Source: Enterobacter sp. RIT418
Lineage (GTDB): Bacteria; Pseudomonadota; Gammaproteobacteria; Enterobacterales; Enterobacteriaceae
Assembly: GCF_003057745.1 (NCBI RefSeq)
Contig: NZ_QBJD02000004.1
Coordinates: 1 to 64,000 of the forward strand
Direction of reading: 5' to 3'
Length of the DNA stretch: 64,000 bases
Shown: piece by piece, positions 62,161 through 64,000 of the stretch
Layout of the letters: the number at the start of each line of letters is the position of its first letter
How positions within the stretch are numbered: the first letter of the stretch is position 1
Program-made: the position numbers and the translations under genes
The notes under the pieces: model-generated
Database searches by the model: none
What the model saw: only the letters and a program-made list of their open reading frames with translations
What the model was told of the DNA's origin: nothing

Positions 62161-64000
62161 ATGCAGATTGCGCGTCTCTTACGCTCCCGCTGGCTTTGGC
62201 TGGCGGGAGCGCTTCTCGTTTTATGGGGGCTGATCCTTGCGGCCGACCGCCTGTGGCCGCTGCCGCTGAAAGAGGTCAACCCCGCAAGGGTCGTCGTGGA
62301 TGAGAACGGAACCCCGCTCTGGCGCTTTGCCGACGGCGAAGGCATCTGGCGCTATCCGGTCACCCTGGAAGACGTTTCTCCCCGCTATCTCGACGCCCTG
62401 ATCCAGTATGAGGACCGCTGGTTTTGGGAGCATCCCGGCGTCAACCCGTTCTCCGTACTGCGCGCGGCCTGGCAGGACGTGACCTCCGGCAAAGTCGTCT
62501 CCGGGGGCAGCACGCTCACCATGCAGGTGGCGCGCCTTCTGGACCCGCACCCGCGCACCTTCGGCGGAAAAATCCGCCAGCTGTGGCGGGCGCTGCAGCT
62601 GGAGTGGCACCTTTCCAAGCGCGATATCCTTACGCTCTATCTCAACCGCGCCCCCTTCGGCGGCACGCTGCAGGGCGTCGGGGCCGCAAGCTGGACCTAT
62701 CTCGGCAAACCGCCGTCGCAGCTGAGCTATTCTGAAGCGGCGCTGCTTGCGGTTCTGCCGCAGGCTCCCAGCCGCCTGCGGCCGGACCGCTGGCCGGAGC
62801 GCGCAGAAGCCGCGCGCAATAAGGTGCTTGAGAGGATGGTGACCCAGGGCGTCTGGTCCGCAAAGCAGGTCAAGGAATCCCGCGAGGAGCCGGTTTGGCT
62901 CGCCCCGCGTCAGATGCCGCAGCTCGCGCCGCTCTTTTCACGGATGATGCTCGGCAAAAGCCGCGAGACGAAAATTATCACCACCCTCGACGCCGCCCTG
63001 CAGCGGCAGCTTGAAGAGCTGGCGATGAACTGGAAAACCCGCCTGCCGGCCCGCAGCTCGCTGGCCATGATCGTCATCGATCATACCGACATGAAGGTGC
63101 GCGGCTGGGTGGGATCGGTGGACATTAACGACGATAGCCGCTTTAGCCACGTCGATATGGTCAACGCGATCCGATCCCCCGGATCGGTGCTTAAGCCTTT
63201 CGTTTACGGCATGGCGCTGGACGAGGGGCTGATCCATCCGGCGTCGCTGCTGCAGGACGTGCCGCGAAAAACCGGTGATTATCGTCCCGGCAACTTCGAC
63301 AGCGGGTTTCACGGCCCGGTAAGCATGAGCGAGGCGCTGGTGCGATCGCTCAATCTGCCAGCCGTTCAGGTGCTGGAAGCCTACGGGCCGAAACGCTTTG
63401 CGGGCATGCTGAGCAACGCGGGGCTACCGCTTATGTTGCCCGCCGGGGCGCAGCCGAATTTATCCCTGATCCTCGGCGGCGCGGGCGCCCGGCTCGCGGA
63501 CATCGCCGCCGCGTACAGCGCGTTTGCCCGCCACGGCAGGGCGGGACGATTGCGCCTGCAGCCCGGCGATCCGCTGGTCGAGCGGCCGCTGCTGTCGCCG
63601 GGCGCGGCGTGGATTATTCGCCGCATTCTCGCCAACGAGGCGCAGCCGCTGCCGGACAGCGCGCTGCCCCAGGTTGCGCCGCTGGCGTGGAAAACGGGCA
63701 CCAGCTACGGCTACCGCGACGCCTGGGCCATCGGGCTCAACGCCCGCTACGTGATTGGCATCTGGACCGGGCGGCCCGACGGTACGCCCGTTGCCGGGCA
63801 GTTCGGCTACGCCAGCGCTATTCCGCTGTTAAATCAGGTTAATAATCTGCTGCAGGCGCGTTCGACGATCGACGAGGCGCGCCTCCCGCGCGATCCGCGT
63901 CCCGCCAGCGTCGGGCGGGGCACAATCTGCTGGCCGGGCGGCCAGTCGCTGCCGGAAGGCAGTGAAAACTGTCGACGCCGTCTCTCGACCTGGCTGCTGG
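62161..64000 (+). CDS. pbpC: penicillin-binding protein 1C PbpC (partial, runs off window)
   Basis: PbpC is a class A penicillin-binding protein, a membrane-bound peptidoglycan synthase. The first 613 codons are present without a stop; E. coli PbpC has about 770 residues. Seen are the N-terminal membrane helix (about 12-29), the glycosyltransferase domain with EDRWFWEHPGVN and GGSTLTMQVARL, and the transpeptidase domain with SxxK (Ser342 in SPGSVLKPF), SLN and KTGTS motifs. The ATG starts one base after the yfhM stop. The C-terminal YfhM-linked domain lies outside the window. Confidence 0.95.
   Translation, partial: MQIARLLRSRWLWLAGALLVLWGLILAADRLWPLPLKEVNPARVVVDENGTPLWRFADGEGIWRYPVTLEDVSPRYLDALIQYEDRWFWEHPGVNPFSVLRAAWQDVTSGKVVSGGSTLTMQVARLLDPHPRTFGGKIRQLWRALQLEWHLSKRDILTLYLNRAPFGGTLQGVGAASWTYLGKPPSQLSYSEAALLAVLPQAPSRLRPDRWPERAEAARNKVLERMVTQGVWSAKQVKESREEPVWLAPRQMPQLAPLFSRMMLGKSRETKIITTLDAALQRQLEELAMNWKTRLPARSSLAMIVIDHTDMKVRGWVGSVDINDDSRFSHVDMVNAIRSPGSVLKPFVYGMALDEGLIHPASLLQDVPRKTGDYRPGNFDSGFHGPVSMSEALVRSLNLPAVQVLEAYGPKRFAGMLSNAGLPLMLPAGAQPNLSLILGGAGARLADIAAAYSAFARHGRAGRLRLQPGDPLVERPLLSPGAAWIIRRILANEAQPLPDSALPQVAPLAWKTGTSYGYRDAWAIGLNARYVIGIWTGRPDGTPVAGQFGYASAIPLLNQVNNLLQARSTIDEARLPRDPRPASVGRGTICWPGGQSLPEGSENCRRRLSTWLL

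Noticed and set aside
62161-64000. pbpC as a pseudogene because no stop is seen
   Set aside because: The frame is intact with all catalytic motifs and simply continues past the window edge.

Overview
The window is a continuous stretch of enterobacterial core chromosome. Gene content, order and protein sequences follow the Escherichia coli region that runs from the end of an rRNA operon (kgtP, pssA, patZ) to iscRSUA-hscBA-fdx, pepB, sseBA, yfhM and pbpC. Two ERIC elements, GC-rich coding DNA, a murQ-murP cassette beside yfhH and a NicO metal-exporter pair beside csiE suggest Enterobacter or a close relative rather than Escherichia. I could not run a taxonomic search. About 58 protein genes, one small RNA and a 5S rRNA tail fill almost all the DNA. 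I see no prophage, insertion sequence, CRISPR array or tRNA.

Layout. 1-9.3 kb: 5S rRNA end, kgtP (2-oxoglutarate uptake), yfiM, pssA (phospholipid synthesis), patZ (lysine acetylation), tapT, trxC, yfiF, ung. 9.4-13.9 kb: grcA behind FNR sites, srmB, trmN, nadB with a NadR operator. 14-24 kb: the sigma-E envelope-stress operon rpoE-rseABC with its own sigma-E promoter, then lepA-lepB, rnc-era-recO, pdxJ-acpS and yfhL. 24-30 kb: yfhH divergent from murQ-murP (N-acetylmuramate use), then pgpC, tadA, mltF. 30-38.6 kb: purL, the small RNA GlmY with its sigma-54 promoter and three GlrR boxes, glrK-qseG-glrR, glnB. 38.7-47 kb: hmp, glyA, yphA, hcaT, csiE, a DUF1007-NicO pair, suhB. 47-54 kb: trmJ and the complete isc iron-sulfur cluster operon. 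54-64 kb: pepB, sseB, sseA, the alpha-2-macroglobulin yfhM and the start of pbpC, which runs off the window.

How the parts connect. GlrR and sigma-54 drive GlmY, which links the two-component system to amino-sugar and cell-wall precursor control. RseA and RseB restrain sigma-E. IscR represses its own operon through two sites. NadR, PurR, NsrR, FNR and probable MetR and CRP sites can be read in the intergenic DNA.

I found no convincing undescribed system. The observations most worth checking are an ERIC element whose end supplies the recO start codon, a second ERIC element in the iscR-iscS transcript, twin palindromes in the yfhH-murQ promoter, a short charged repeat in YfiF, and a five-locus family of CCCTCTCCC-type palindromes.
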